A DNA stretch of 64,000 nucleotides from Dyadobacter sp. SG02. Its GTDB lineage: Bacteria; Bacteroidota; Bacteroidia; Cytophagales; Spirosomataceae. How positions within the stretch are numbered: position 1 is the stretch's first letter; every line of letters starts with the position of its first letter. The notes under the pieces are model-generated. The model was not told the DNA's origin. It made no database searches and saw nothing but the letters and a program-made list of their open reading frames with translations. Positions 16,975-26,732 of the stretch are shown piece by piece. The position numbers were made by a program, and so were the translations under genes. The stretch spans positions 186,001 through 250,000 of the forward strand of contig NZ_FNYL01000014.1 in assembly GCF_900109045.1 (NCBI RefSeq), given 5' to 3'.

Positions 16975-19182
16975 ATGAAAAAACGGTTCATCTTATTTAT
17001 TCTGATGCTGTTTGCCATTTGCGAAGCCAGTGCTACGCATATTGTCGGCGGGCAGCTCTTCATCACGCAAAACCAGGACAGTTACTACAACTATAACATG
17101 GGCCTCACGATGTATTTCGATGCCCTCAATGGTAATCCCGGCGCAGAAGATCCGTTTGTCACGATTTATGTATTCAGAAAGCGCGACAATGTGCTTATTG
17201 GCACCCTTGAAGCCCCAAAAATAGAACGAAAATCGGTCAACTACGCAAACCCGCTCTGCGGAATCTCTACATTGCAGACCTGGCAGATCACTTACGGCTC
17301 CGCCGTGCACCTCACGCCGACGGATTTTGCCGACGCACAGGGCTATTATATGGTATGGGACCGGTGCTGCCGTAACGGGACGATCACGAACATCCAGGCA
17401 CCCGGCGACGCGGGCAGTCTCTTCTACCTCGAATTCCCGCCGCTTTTCAAGAATAACGCCAATTTCAAGAACTCCTCACCGGTTTTTCCGGAGATCAAGG
17501 GGGATTATGCCTGTGTAAATTCGCCGTTTTTGTTCAATTTCGGTGGTACCGATGCCGACGGCGACAGCCTCGTATATTCGCTCATCACGCCCATGCAAGG
17601 CTATGCCGACAAGGCCAACCCGAGCGCACCGGCCCGCGGCTCGTCCAACTACCCGCGCCTGACATGGATAGACGGTGTTTCGGTTAACAATATGATCCCC
17701 GGACCTGATCCGCTGAAAGTGAACAAATCGACCGGAATGCTGTCCGTCACAGCCGGCTCGGTGGGCTTGTACGTATTTGCCGTGCAAGTCGAGGAGTACC
17801 GGAATGGCGTGAAAATCGGGATGCTTACGCGTGATTTTCAACTCAAAGTGGTCGACTGTCCGAAAATGGATCCGCCGAAATTATTGTTCAAACCCAAAGG
17901 CAGGAATACCTATTACACTGAAAACGAGATCATAACAGTTAAAAAGGATGACCCGAACTGCTTCGAAGTACTGGTAACCGACCCGACGGTAAACCAGATA
18001 GTTGCGGTCGATGGCAAAGCAGTCAACAATTCGAAGGACTATTTCACTGTACTTCCCGCCCAATTCACGACACGGGTACCCAACGATACGCTCAAATTCC
18101 AGATTTGCCTCGAAGAATGTTTCGTGACATACGATAACCGACCGATCAAAATCCAGCTCGTCGCCCAAGATGGCAGCTGTCCATTCCCGCTCACCGACAC
18201 GCTCAACATTTACATTCGCCGCGAAAACAGCGGCAATAATGCCCCTACCGTTACCACCTCGCTCCCGGGCGACTACGTACACGTGACCGCGGGCGTGCCT
18301 GTGACTTTCGATGTGTATGGGAAAGATCCCGACAAGGATAATCTGGCGCTGTCGGGCCGCGGCCAGGATTTCAATATGACCGACATGGGTATGGATTTCA
18401 AACCCGCCACGGGCCAGGCCAACGTGCAGCAAAAGTTTACCTGGATACCGCCATGCAATGCCAAAAAGGGCGACACGCTTGCCGTGGATTTCAAAGTGGA
18501 AGATATGCGCTGCGAAGGCAACCCGATGCCCGTTTCGAAACCGGTATATTTCATCGTCGACGAATCGCCCAACCGGCCACCGGCAGTGAAAACCTCATTG
18601 CCCGTTCAGGAGATCACGTACCAGATTGGTACTTCGCCGGGCATTACGTTCGATGTGCTGGCGTCCGACCCCGACACGAATATGATCGTTCTGACGGCCG
18701 CCGGACGCGGGTTTGACATGAAGGGGGCCGGAATGATTTTCGAGGCGAAAACGGGCATAAAATCGGTCACCTCACCTTACGCCTGGAACCCCGAATGCTC
18801 CGTACTCAACGGCCAGGCCGAACAAACCTTCATGGTCGACTTCGTGACCCAGGACAAAAGCTGCGCCGCCGCCACCGACACCACGACGGTGAAGGTTACG
18901 ATCAAAGACAATGGCGCGACTCCCTTCCCCGAATTCCCGAATGTGATCACACCCAATGGCGACGGCAAGAACGACTGCCTGGTATTCGACGAACTACCTA
19001 TCGACAACTGCAACGACTACTTCAAGGACATCACCGTGTTCAACCGGTGGGGTAAGCAAGTCTACTATTCCAGGGTTAGACCCGACAACTGGTGCCCCGA
19101 CAAGATCTCCGGTGGCTACTACTACTTCGTCGTTCAATACACCAAACGCACCTACAAAGGCGGACTCACAGTTCTTAAATAG
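16975..19182 (+). CDS. Large exported protein with T9SS type B (gliding-associated) C-terminus
   Basis: A 735-residue protein with a signal peptide (MKKRFILFILMLFAICEASA). The body contains repeated Ig/cadherin-like modules of about 110 residues, visible as the recurring pattern NNAPTVTTSLPG...FDVYGKDPDKDNLALSGRG and NRPPAVKTSLPV...FDVLASDPDTNMIVLTAAGRG. The last ~85 residues start FPNVITPNGDGKND and end KRTYKGGLTVLK, the type B sorting domain typical of SprB-like adhesins. It is expected to be exported by the type IX system and exposed on the surface. Function is probably adhesive or structural; nothing enzymatic is seen. A strong terminator follows. Confidence 0.85.
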   Translation: MKKRFILFILMLFAICEASATHIVGGQLFITQNQDSYYNYNMGLTMYFDALNGNPGAEDPFVTIYVFRKRDNVLIGTLEAPKIERKSVNYANPLCGISTLQTWQITYGSAVHLTPTDFADAQGYYMVWDRCCRNGTITNIQAPGDAGSLFYLEFPPLFKNNANFKNSSPVFPEIKGDYACVNSPFLFNFGGTDADGDSLVYSLITPMQGYADKANPSAPARGSSNYPRLTWIDGVSVNNMIPGPDPLKVNKSTGMLSVTAGSVGLYVFAVQVEEYRNGVKIGMLTRDFQLKVVDCPKMDPPKLLFKPKGRNTYYTENEIITVKKDDPNCFEVLVTDPTVNQIVAVDGKAVNNSKDYFTVLPAQFTTRVPNDTLKFQICLEECFVTYDNRPIKIQLVAQDGSCPFPLTDTLNIYIRRENSGNNAPTVTTSLPGDYVHVTAGVPVTFDVYGKDPDKDNLALSGRGQDFNMTDMGMDFKPATGQANVQQKFTWIPPCNAKKGDTLAVDFKVEDMRCEGNPMPVSKPVYFIVDESPNRPPAVKTSLPVQEITYQIGTSPGITFDVLASDPDTNMIVLTAAGRGFDMKGAGMIFEAKTGIKSVTSPYAWNPECSVLNGQAEQTFMVDFVTQDKSCAAATDTTTVKVTIKDNGATPFPEFPNVITPNGDGKNDCLVFDELPIDNCNDYFKDITVFNRWGKQVYYSRVRPDNWCPDKISGGYYYFVVQYTKRTYKGGLTVLK

Positions 19183-19191
19183 CTATTAATC

Positions 19192-19240
19192 AAACAAATA
19201 TCCCTTGACATTTAATATGAATGTTAAGGGATATTTGTTT
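19192..19240 (+). terminator. Long hairpin terminator after the T9SS type B gene
   Basis: The 21-nt arms at 19192-19212 and 19220-19240 pair with a single mismatch around a 7-nt loop. The stem ends in A/T-rich flanks on both sides, so it may act in both directions. Confidence 0.8.
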
Positions 19241-19620
19241 TAAATGAAGTTAGCTAATCATACGTGTAGTATGAATTATTAGTTTATAAAATATTATACT
19301 TTTAATACAAAATATTAATACTATATAATTATAAATTATAAAATGTAAAATACATCTTATATTAATAATAAGTATAATACTTTTAATATAAACTGTATTG
19401 TTTGTACTTAAATTAAGTACCTAACATTCCCTACTTCATAAGTATCCGCACCAGCATGCAACGCTTCTCGAATTGCCACGTCTTTTAAAAAGATAAAAAA
19501 ATATCCCTATATTAATAAAAAATCTTATTAATTTATCCTGTACTTTAAGCCCAGTAATTCTATCAACTAATGCACCTTTTTCTACACAATTAAAATCACT
19601 GCTCGTACCTCAAAATCTAG
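19241..19620. other. AT-rich island 1, upstream of SusC
   Basis: A non-coding gap that is extremely AT-rich against the surrounding coding DNA. It holds two copies of an 18-nt motif: TATTATACTTTTAATACA (19292-19309) and TATAATACTTTTAATATA (19373-19390), the second matching copies near 45.7-45.9 kb and 60.3 kb. From about 19430 the composition returns towards normal, and the SusC promoter presumably lies there. No gene is seen. Confidence 0.75.
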
Positions 19621-19625
19621 TTTCT

Positions 19626-22600
19626 ATGAAGAAAATGTACCTTCTGCACAGCGCGTACTTATTACACCTGCTGTGCCTGATCCTCGGAAGTAGTCTCTCG
19701 GTTCATGCCCAGAATGTCAGGGTGACCGGCGCCGTCACTTCCGCCTCCGACAACTCGGCGCTCGTCGGCATATCCGTCCTCGTAAAAGGCACCAATAACG
19801 GCACTACGTCCAATGCCACGGGCGAATATGCGATCAACGCCCCCTCCGGCGGAACGCTCGTATTCTCGTTCGTCGGCTTTGAAAAGCAGGAAGTACAGGT
19901 CAATAACCAAAGCGTGATCAATGTCGTCCTGAAAGAAGATAACCAGCAGCTTAATGAAGTAGTGGTGACTGCGTTGGGCGTTAAACGTGAGAAAAAACAA
20001 CTCGGCTACACGGTTTCGGAGATTGCCGGTGCCAAAATGGCCGCTACCAACGAGCTGAGCCCTATCAGCGCATTGCAGGGCCGCATTCCCGGCGTGCAGA
20101 TCGACCAGGGCGCGGGCGGGTTGATGGGTAATACCAAAATTCTGATCAGAGGCAACTCTACGCTCGGTGTCAACAACCAGCCCATTTTCGTCGTCGACGG
20201 CGTGATCCTCGACAACGATGTGTACGACGGCAGCAGCGGTCCGCGCGACTTCGGGAACTCGCTCAAAAACCTCAATATGGAGGATTTCGAGAGCGTTTCG
20301 GTGCTCAAAGGTTCTGCCGCGGCGGCATTGTACGGCACGCGGGCCATCAACGGGGTCATTCTGATCACCACCAAAAAAGGTGCCCAGCGCAAAGGCCTCG
20401 GCGTAAGCGTTTCGCAGACTTTCAATATGCAGAAACCCTACCGCGGCCCCGATTTTCAGAACGAGTACGGCGGCGGCACCGTGGGTGCTTTCTTCACCGA
20501 CACCCGCGACCCGAATTATAAACCCGACGAAAGCTGGACCACCAAGGTATTCCCTACCAATGCGCAGGGCCAGCCGTACATCGACCGCCAGGTGAACCGC
20601 GAACTCGAAAACTGGGGCCCGCGCTTCGCTAATCAGCAAGTAGTGGATTATGACGGCAAAATGACGACCTACCAGGCCTATCCGAACAACTATCTCGACG
20701 CATTCCAGACCGGCAAAGGCAGCCTGACGAACGTGGCGATCGATGGCGGAAACGAACGCTCGACATTCAGGTTCTCCTACAACCGGGTCGATAGCCGGGG
20801 TATCAATTTTAAAAACAACCTCGACAAGAATGCATTCAACCTGCGCGCGACGCAAAACCTGAACAAATTCCTCGTAGCCGACGTAACCGCCGATTACACC
20901 ACCACGGAAGGCACCAACCCGCCGTCGCTTTCGCTCAATAATTACATCTGGATTTTCCCGCGCAACTACAATACCAACTACTGGATGCAGCGTGCGAACT
21001 ACCTGGGTTACAAGGGCGGCCTGCGCAATGTGAGCGACGTAAACGAGCCGAACTTCGTCCCCGGCGCCGATTACTGGTTCAATATGTTCGAAAACGATTA
21101 CAGCCAGCGCGAGCAAATGGTACGCGGGCGCCTTGCCCTCACCGCTACCGTTACCGACTGGCTCAAATTGCAGATCGAAGGCAATTTCAACAACCTGTAC
21201 ACCAAAAGCGAAATCAAGGAACTCGGCCAGGGCATCAACTTCACGGGCGGGCGTTACGCGCTCGGGCATTCGACGAAGCAGACGAATTTCATGAAGTGGC
21301 TCGCGATTTTCAATAAAACCATTACCAAAGACCTCGATTTCAACGGTTACGTCGGCGGAGAATCGCAACAATACAGCCTGTCGTTCAACAATGCGGAAAC
21401 GGTAGGCGGGCTTTCTTATCCCGGCAATTTCTTCCTGGCCAACTCCGTACAATCCCAAAAATCGGAAGGCGGTATCAAAACACGCCGGTCGTATAAGTCG
21501 CTGTACGCCAGCGCCGATTTCGCCTGGCGTGAGCAACTTTTCCTGCAAACTACCTGGCGCGGCGACTGGTCGTCGGCATTGACGTATTCGAACGGTTCGG
21601 GAAACAATTTTTACAATTATCCTTCGGCGAGCTTGTCCTGGATTTTTACCCAATCATTCCACTCGTCATTGCCCAACTGGCTAACTTATGGAAAGTTAAG
21701 GGGAAACCTGGCGGCATTGGGTGGGGATATCGAACCATTCCTGCTTAACCCGGGCTTCAAATTCGGCGGTTATACCAATGCCGGGGGCTTCGGCGACCAG
21801 GCGTTGTCGACATTCAGCGCGCAATCGACCCTGCAAACGAATATCAAGCCGCTGCGGAAGATCGCCAAGGAAATTGGTTTGGAAGTGAAGGTGCTGAACA
21901 ACCGGTTGGGACTCGATCTTTCGGTGTACCGCGACAACTCGCGCAACCAGCCGATCCCTATTTCGGCAGCCATCGAGACTGGTGTGAACAGCATTCTGAT
22001 CAATGCGGGCAACATCCAGAACACCGGTATCGAAATCGCGCTCGACGCGACGCCGATCAAAGTCGGCTCTTTCACCTGGAACAGCACGGTTACTTTCTCC
22101 CGTAACCGAAACAAGATCATCGAGTTATACGGCGACCGTGAATATTATGCATTGGCAGACGAATCCGGCGGCGGCAACGACCTGATCCCTTATGCCAAAG
22201 TAGGCGGTACTTACGGCGTGATCCGCACCAAAATTGCGGCGGCACGCTTCCAGGGCACCGATGCCAACGACCCGCGCAATGGGTTACCGATCCTCTCGTG
22301 GCGCGGCGATGCGCGCGCGGCATTTCCGGCTCGCAGCAACGAATGGAAGGATGTCGGGGATATCAATGCCAAATTCCGTGGCGGATGGGATAACACATTC
22401 ACCTACAAAAGATTATCGCTCAATGTGTTGTTCGATGCCAAAATCGGCGGGGATATGATCATTACCTCGCTGCGCTACGGAACCCATACCGGCGTTTTCA
22501 AAAACACCCTGCAAGGCCGCGACGCGGACCATGGCGGGATCGCATTCACGAGCAAGTTTGACGGCAAATCCTATGACGACGGCATCCTGCCCGAAGGCGT

Positions 22601-23021
22601 TTTTGCAGCCGGACAAACCATCACACAGCCCGATGGCTCGAATGTCAACGTCGGCGGTATGACCTTCAAGGAAGCCTACGAAAACGGGCTCGTCGAACCA
22701 ACGCATTTGCCACAATACAATTACCGCTACGGTTCCTTCTCGACCGCGGTGGGCGATTACTGGATTTCCGAAAACTCGTGGATTTCACTGCGCCAGGTTT
22801 CGCTCAGCTACCAGTTCCCGCAGTCGCTTTGCGAGAAAATCAAGCTCAATGCACTGTCGATCAACCTCGTAGGCCGCGATTTGCTTTACCTGTACAACAC
22901 ATTACCCCTGAACTTCAATCCGGCATCGAATTTCTCGAACAGCACCGCAGTACAGAAAGAAGTCGGTTTTATACCGCCGATGACCCGGGCGTTGGGCATT
23001 ACGCTTCGCGCCGCATTCTGA
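19626..23021 (+). CDS. SusC/RagA-family TonB-linked outer-membrane receptor
   Basis: A 1131-residue receptor. The signal peptide ends at VHAQ. A CarboxypepD_reg-like beta-sandwich (VTGAVTSASDNSALVGISV... to about residue 105) precedes the TonB-box region NEVVVTALGVKREKKQLGYT, and then the plug with GRIPGVQI and LKGSAAAALYGTRAINGVILITTKKG. The remaining ~850 residues form the 22-strand barrel, ending in ALGITLRAAF with a terminal Phe. There is no N-terminal STN domain, so it is not expected to signal to a FecR protein directly. It pairs with the SusD-like lipoprotein 30 nt downstream to import an oligomeric nutrient; the substrate cannot be told because no glycosidase is adjacent. Confidence 0.93.
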   Translation: MKKMYLLHSAYLLHLLCLILGSSLSVHAQNVRVTGAVTSASDNSALVGISVLVKGTNNGTTSNATGEYAINAPSGGTLVFSFVGFEKQEVQVNNQSVINVVLKEDNQQLNEVVVTALGVKREKKQLGYTVSEIAGAKMAATNELSPISALQGRIPGVQIDQGAGGLMGNTKILIRGNSTLGVNNQPIFVVDGVILDNDVYDGSSGPRDFGNSLKNLNMEDFESVSVLKGSAAAALYGTRAINGVILITTKKGAQRKGLGVSVSQTFNMQKPYRGPDFQNEYGGGTVGAFFTDTRDPNYKPDESWTTKVFPTNAQGQPYIDRQVNRELENWGPRFANQQVVDYDGKMTTYQAYPNNYLDAFQTGKGSLTNVAIDGGNERSTFRFSYNRVDSRGINFKNNLDKNAFNLRATQNLNKFLVADVTADYTTTEGTNPPSLSLNNYIWIFPRNYNTNYWMQRANYLGYKGGLRNVSDVNEPNFVPGADYWFNMFENDYSQREQMVRGRLALTATVTDWLKLQIEGNFNNLYTKSEIKELGQGINFTGGRYALGHSTKQTNFMKWLAIFNKTITKDLDFNGYVGGESQQYSLSFNNAETVGGLSYPGNFFLANSVQSQKSEGGIKTRRSYKSLYASADFAWREQLFLQTTWRGDWSSALTYSNGSGNNFYNYPSASLSWIFTQSFHSSLPNWLTYGKLRGNLAALGGDIEPFLLNPGFKFGGYTNAGGFGDQALSTFSAQSTLQTNIKPLRKIAKEIGLEVKVLNNRLGLDLSVYRDNSRNQPIPISAAIETGVNSILINAGNIQNTGIEIALDATPIKVGSFTWNSTVTFSRNRNKIIELYGDREYYALADESGGGNDLIPYAKVGGTYGVIRTKIAAARFQGTDANDPRNGLPILSWRGDARAAFPARSNEWKDVGDINAKFRGGWDNTFTYKRLSLNVLFDAKIGGDMIITSLRYGTHTGVFKNTLQGRDADHGGIAFTSKFDGKSYDDGILPEGVFAAGQTITQPDGSNVNVGGMTFKEAYENGLVEPTHLPQYNYRYGSFSTAVGDYWISENSWISLRQVSLSYQFPQSLCEKIKLNALSINLVGRDLLYLYNTLPLNFNPASNFSNSTAVQKEVGFIPPMTRALGITLRAAF

Positions 23022-23051
23022 TGTAACCGGTTCCAGTTCAGACATTTTAAA

Positions 23052-24749
23052 ATGAAACTTCCAATGAAAAATATATTAACCAAATGCGCCGCCGGTACCG
23101 TTCTTGCCATCGGCCTCCTGTGGGCGACTTCCTGCGAAAAGGATTTCGGCGACATCAATACCGACCCGGCCATTGTGCTCAACCCCGATCCCAAGTTCCT
23201 TTTTACCCATTCGCTCAACAGCCTCGAATCGTACCAGGGCACCGAATGGATCTGGGAAAACCTCGAACAGCTCCTGCGCTTTTCGCAGCACCTGACGACC
23301 GATCCATACGAGCTTTCGACGAATATCAACTCGCGCTATTCGGCTTACTATTCCAATATTCTGCCTAACCTGGTGGAAATCCGCAAGCAGATCGACATGA
23401 AATCGGATAAAGACCGCTTCCGGAACATGCGTGCGGCCACGTACATCGTGGGCGTACTGCACGGGCTGCGCGTGACGGACATGAACGGATCTATACCTTA
23501 CACTCAGGCTATTAAGGCCCGCGACGAGCAGAATTACACGCCGGAATACGATACACAGAAGACGCTCTACGATACCTGGCTGACCGAATTGAACGAAGCG
23601 ATCACCGCATTGAGCGCCAGTCCGGAGAACCAGGAAGGCTTCGGCAATGCGGATATCATTTACCATAGCGACTGGGCGAAATGGGTGAAAGCGGCCAATA
23701 CCCTCAAATTGCGGATTGCGCTTCGCTACGAAGGTCAGGATAAGGCCAGAACGCAGCAGATCTACAAAGAAGTGGCCGACAATGCGATCGGGCCGATCGT
23801 CGAGGATGCCGACCAGTTCGCCTATCTCGATCCCGACTGGGGCCCGGTGGGTGGCGATGTCGATTACCGGAGCACGCGTTTCGCCACGAAGTCGATCATG
23901 ACGTTCCTGAAACAGACCAAAGACCCGCGCCTGGCGATCTATTTCAGCCCGAATGATCTGACTGCCAATGCATTGGATTCACTCAAAAAATATAACCAGG
24001 CATTGCCCGCATTTATCGACCCGAAAGATCCGCAGATCCGGTTCCAGGGCGGCCCGGCGGACTGGACGACTAATCCGACCGTCGCGCAATACTACAAAAA
24101 CCCGCTCAATGCGGGCAGCAACAAGTACGTGGTGATGTCGACGATCAACAAGGTATTCTTCGCACCCACCCGCAACGGCGGTAAAGGCACCTTCCACGAT
24201 TACATGATCACCAGCGCAGAAGGCTGCTTCTACATTGCCGAACTGATCCAGAAAGGCTACGGAACCGGCACGAAAATCACCGGTACGGCAGAAGATTGGT
24301 ACAAAAAGGGCATCGCGTCGTCTATGCGGACGATGAATTCCATTGCCCAGGCCGCCCTTTCCACAACCGGATTATCGGCCAATGCTGACGCCGAGATTGC
24401 CGCTTACCTCGCATTACCGCAGGTAAAACTGAACGGTACCAACAACCTCGAACGCATTTACATCCAGGAATACCTGAACTTCATGCGCCTGCCAACGGAA
24501 GCATTCACGTTCGTGCGCAGGACAGGTTATCCCAAAAACAACTCGGCCTATTACCCCCGGGACGTGTTTAACGAGGCCATTCCGCGCCGCTACTGGGTCG
24601 ACGAGCCGCCACTCGGCACCAACAATGCCAACTGGCTGAAAGCGCAGACAGAGCAAGGATTTACGCCTAACGACCGTACCGCGGCTACTCTGAACAGCCA
24701 GCGGTTGTGGTTTGACAAGAATAACCCGGCGTTCGGCCAGGGAATTTAG
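23052..24749 (+). CDS. SusD/RagB-like nutrient-binding lipoprotein
   Basis: A 565-residue outer-membrane lipoprotein. The signal peptide ends in a lipobox LLWATSC with Cys near residue 28, followed by EKDFGDINTDPA, the typical opening of the SusD-like_2 group. Helical TPR-like content is seen (YTPEYDTQKTLYDTWLTELNEA) and the C-terminus has the conserved IYIQEYLNFMRLPTEAF segment followed by a Trp/Tyr-rich binding region. It caps the SusC barrel and captures substrate. A strong terminator follows at 24777. Confidence 0.92.
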   Translation: MKLPMKNILTKCAAGTVLAIGLLWATSCEKDFGDINTDPAIVLNPDPKFLFTHSLNSLESYQGTEWIWENLEQLLRFSQHLTTDPYELSTNINSRYSAYYSNILPNLVEIRKQIDMKSDKDRFRNMRAATYIVGVLHGLRVTDMNGSIPYTQAIKARDEQNYTPEYDTQKTLYDTWLTELNEAITALSASPENQEGFGNADIIYHSDWAKWVKAANTLKLRIALRYEGQDKARTQQIYKEVADNAIGPIVEDADQFAYLDPDWGPVGGDVDYRSTRFATKSIMTFLKQTKDPRLAIYFSPNDLTANALDSLKKYNQALPAFIDPKDPQIRFQGGPADWTTNPTVAQYYKNPLNAGSNKYVVMSTINKVFFAPTRNGGKGTFHDYMITSAEGCFYIAELIQKGYGTGTKITGTAEDWYKKGIASSMRTMNSIAQAALSTTGLSANADAEIAAYLALPQVKLNGTNNLERIYIQEYLNFMRLPTEAFTFVRRTGYPKNNSAYYPRDVFNEAIPRRYWVDEPPLGTNNANWLKAQTEQGFTPNDRTAATLNSQRLWFDKNNPAFGQGI

Positions 24750-24776
24750 AGGGAAGCAAAGAAGAGCGCATTGCAA

Positions 24777-24806
24777 CGACAGGAGGCCCCGCTGGGGCCT
24801 TTTGTC
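24777..24806 (+). terminator. Terminator of the first susCD operon
   Basis: AGGCCCC/GGGGCCT hairpin with a GCT loop at about 24783-24800, followed by TTTT. The outer bases CGAC and GTCG (24777 onward) extend the stem. Confidence 0.85.
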
Positions 24807-24839
24807 GTATACATCGCCGGGTGTTGCAACAAACAGGGA

Positions 24840-24957
24840 ATGCCTCCGGCATCTGCACAACGTCCCATTACCCCTGTCGATCAACATTAGCCGCGGAGCG
24901 GCATCCTGTTTATAGCAAGCATATACCGAAAGTCTTGTAAGACCCCGTCGGGGTCTC
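24840..24957. repeat. Cluster of micro-palindromes (REP-like)
   Basis: Three short palindromes with 1- to 3-nt loops follow each other in gene-free DNA: TGCCTCCGGCA (24842-24852), GCCGCGGAGCGGC (24890-24902) and GACCCCGTCGGGGTC (24942-24956). They are linked by AT-rich spacers such as ATCCTGTTTATAGC. The style matches the elements at 43293-43419 and resembles dispersed intergenic repeats of Bacteroidota. No gene is seen in 24807-25071 apart from the regulator's promoter. Confidence 0.6.
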
Positions 24958-25049
24958 CTACGCCCGATCAAAAATGGCGCGATGGCATTCCTTCGTGACT
25001 TCCTAATCGAAAAAACTTGTATCTCACAAAAAAGTGTCGCACCTTTGTA

Positions 25050-25070
25050 CTGTAATAATAAAAGTTACAG
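25050..25070. promoter_or_regulatory. Putative Rrf2 operator, site 1 (autoregulatory)
   Basis: The half-sites CTGTAA (25050-25055) and TTACAG (25065-25070) form a perfect inverted repeat ending 1 nt before the Rrf2 ATG. A TTG and CACCTTTG pair about 20 nt apart lies just upstream, so the site covers the expected transcription start. Its reverse complement matches site 2 (25498-25518) at 19 of 21 positions. Confidence 0.75.
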
Positions 25071-25071
25071 T

Positions 25072-25482
25072 ATGAACAGCGGCCGTTTTGCCATTTCCGT
25101 ACACATTCTCACGCTATTAACCTTCTCGGAGGACGAATGGAAGTCGTCCGAGTATCTGGCGGGTAGCATTAATATTAATCCCGTACTCGTCAGGAAAGAG
25201 CTGGGTAATCTCCGCGAACGCGGCCTGGTGCTTAGTAAGGAGGGAAAATCGGGCGGGAGCCGACTGGCGAAACCTGCGGATCAGATTTTCATGTCGGAAG
25301 TATATGAGGCTGTAAAACAGAAGGATTTGCTTGGAAAAGGTATCAACTCCCCTAACCCGGCCTGTCCGGTCGGACGGATGATCAACGACCACCTCGATAG
25401 CCTTTACGACGATGCGGAAAAGACTTTGCTCGCCAGTCTGGGAAAAGTATCGCTGTCGGAGTTTTGTAAAAAATTCGACTGA
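25072..25482 (+). CDS. Rrf2-family transcriptional regulator
   Basis: A 136-residue winged-helix regulator starting MNSGRFAISVHILTLL. It shows the Rrf2 features: helix-turn-helix with SSEYLAGSININPVLVRKELGNL, then a wing RGLVLSKEGKSGGSRLAKP, and a dimerisation helix. The three clustered Cys of IscR/NsrR are absent: only CPVG (in NSPNPACPVGRM) and one Cys near the C-terminus (SEFCKKFD) are seen, so it is closer to cluster-free members such as YwnA/CymR. The longer frame to 24982 is not supported. It should regulate itself and the oxidoreductase 67 nt downstream, since the same 21-bp site precedes both. Confidence 0.87.
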   Translation: MNSGRFAISVHILTLLTFSEDEWKSSEYLAGSININPVLVRKELGNLRERGLVLSKEGKSGGSRLAKPADQIFMSEVYEAVKQKDLLGKGINSPNPACPVGRMINDHLDSLYDDAEKTLLASLGKVSLSEFCKKFD

Positions 25483-25497
25483 TTTTTTTACTCAAAA

Positions 25498-25518
25498 CTG
25501 TAACATTTATTATTTCAG
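25498..25518. promoter_or_regulatory. Putative Rrf2 operator, site 2 (upstream of the oxidoreductase)
   Basis: Begins CTGTAACATTTATTA and ends TTTCAG. It matches the reverse complement of site 1 at 19 of 21 positions; the inverted symmetry is slightly degraded (TTTCAG for TTACAG). It lies 15 nt after the Rrf2 stop and 31 nt before the oxidoreductase ATG. Confidence 0.7.
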
Positions 25519-25549
25519 ATTTAAATATCCATCTCAAAAACAAATACTT

Positions 25550-26203
25550 ATGAAAATTGCATTGATCGGCGCCACCGGATTTGTAGGCACCCATGTTTTG
25601 ACAGAACTCGTTTCGCGCGGCCACCAGGTTACCGCCATTGCCCGCAATACCGACAAAATCGACACCAGCAACGACCTCGTCACCGCAAAAGCAGCCGATG
25701 TAGCGAATGCGGACGAAGTTGCCGCGGCCGTAGCCGGCCATGACGCTGTGATCAGCACGTTCAATGCGGGCTGGACCAACCCTAATATTTACAATGATTT
25801 CATCGCCGGCGCGAAAGCCATTCAGGCGGGTGTGAAGCAGGCAGGCGTGAAACGCTTCCTGACGGTCGGCGGCGCGGGCAGCCTGGAAATCAAACCGGGC
25901 CTTCAATTGGTGGACACGCCCAACTTCCCCGAAGCTTACAAACCCGGCGCCACAGCAGCACGCGATTACCTCAATATCCTGAAAACCGAAACAGAACTCG
26001 ATTGGACTTTTCTAAGTCCGGCGATCGAGATGTCCCCTGCGCATCCGGGCGAGCGGACAGGCCAGTACCGCACCGCGCTAGACGCTCCAGTGTTCGATGA
26101 GCACCACCACAGCAGGTTGTCCGTAGAAGATACCGCCGTCGCGATCGTCGACGAAATCGAGCAAGGCAACTTCATCCGGAAGCGTTTTACAGCTGCTTAT
26201 TAG
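25550..26203 (+). CDS. NAD(P)-binding oxidoreductase (NmrA/YwnB-like)
   Basis: A 217-residue Rossmann protein. MKIALIGATGFVGTHVLTEL has the GxxGxxG dinucleotide motif at residues 7-13. Further features are VKRFLTVGGAGSLEI and the C-terminal segment HHSRLSVEDTAVAIVDEIE, the usual pattern of the atypical short-chain NAD(P)H-binding family that includes YwnB. The catalytic YxxxK of classical SDRs is not obvious. Likely a cytoplasmic redox-related reductase controlled by the adjacent Rrf2 regulator. A longer frame from 25412 overlaps the regulator and is rejected. Confidence 0.85.
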   Translation: MKIALIGATGFVGTHVLTELVSRGHQVTAIARNTDKIDTSNDLVTAKAADVANADEVAAAVAGHDAVISTFNAGWTNPNIYNDFIAGAKAIQAGVKQAGVKRFLTVGGAGSLEIKPGLQLVDTPNFPEAYKPGATAARDYLNILKTETELDWTFLSPAIEMSPAHPGERTGQYRTALDAPVFDEHHHSRLSVEDTAVAIVDEIEQGNFIRKRFTAAY

Positions 26204-26600
26204 TAAAATACTTATAAACAGGCAGTATCTTACTGTTTGTATTTACAGTATTAAACTTATAATACTATTTAAATATATTTTAAGTACTAAAAGTATAATT
26301 TCATATTATAAGTTGATAATCCGCTAATATTATCAAAAGGTATATACTTATCATACTAATGTAAAGTATCTACCTTTTTTTCCTTATCATATCTTATTAT
26401 TTTCAACATAGTACACTCCTTTTTCAGCATATCATATTTAAAAAAAGTAAATGACTTTTATTACTTTCTATACTTTTAAGGTGTTATACTTATCAATCAT
26501 TAAATACTTTCGATATTTATTTTAATATGAAATGTATTTAAAGTATAATACATTTACCAAAAATAACCACTGATTTACAGATACTTAAACCGTAAAATAA
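26204..26600. other. AT-rich island 2
   Basis: A non-coding stretch rich in TATACTT/AAGTATA words, for example TATACTTTTAAGG near 26470, AAAGTATAATACAT near 26540 and ACTTATAATACTATT near 26255. These are relatives of the 18-nt motif in islands 1, 3 and 4, but no full copy is present. The stretch 26600-26732 is of normal composition and holds a TATTTTGC element at 26703-26710 that could be the -7 box of the next gene. Confidence 0.65.
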
Positions 26601-26732
26601 ATAGTCCTGGCCGGTTGCCATCATCGGATCTACCACTACTCATTTTTCGCCCCTACCCGACCGTCAAGCCGTCGTCTCACGCAATAAGATCGATTTTTGA
26701 GTTATTTTGCATTCGTAAAATCTGTTGAAACC

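Noticed and set aside
19662..21653. A 663-codon open frame antisense to the first SusC gene
   Set aside because: The sense frame encodes a complete SusC receptor; the antisense frame is a compositional shadow.
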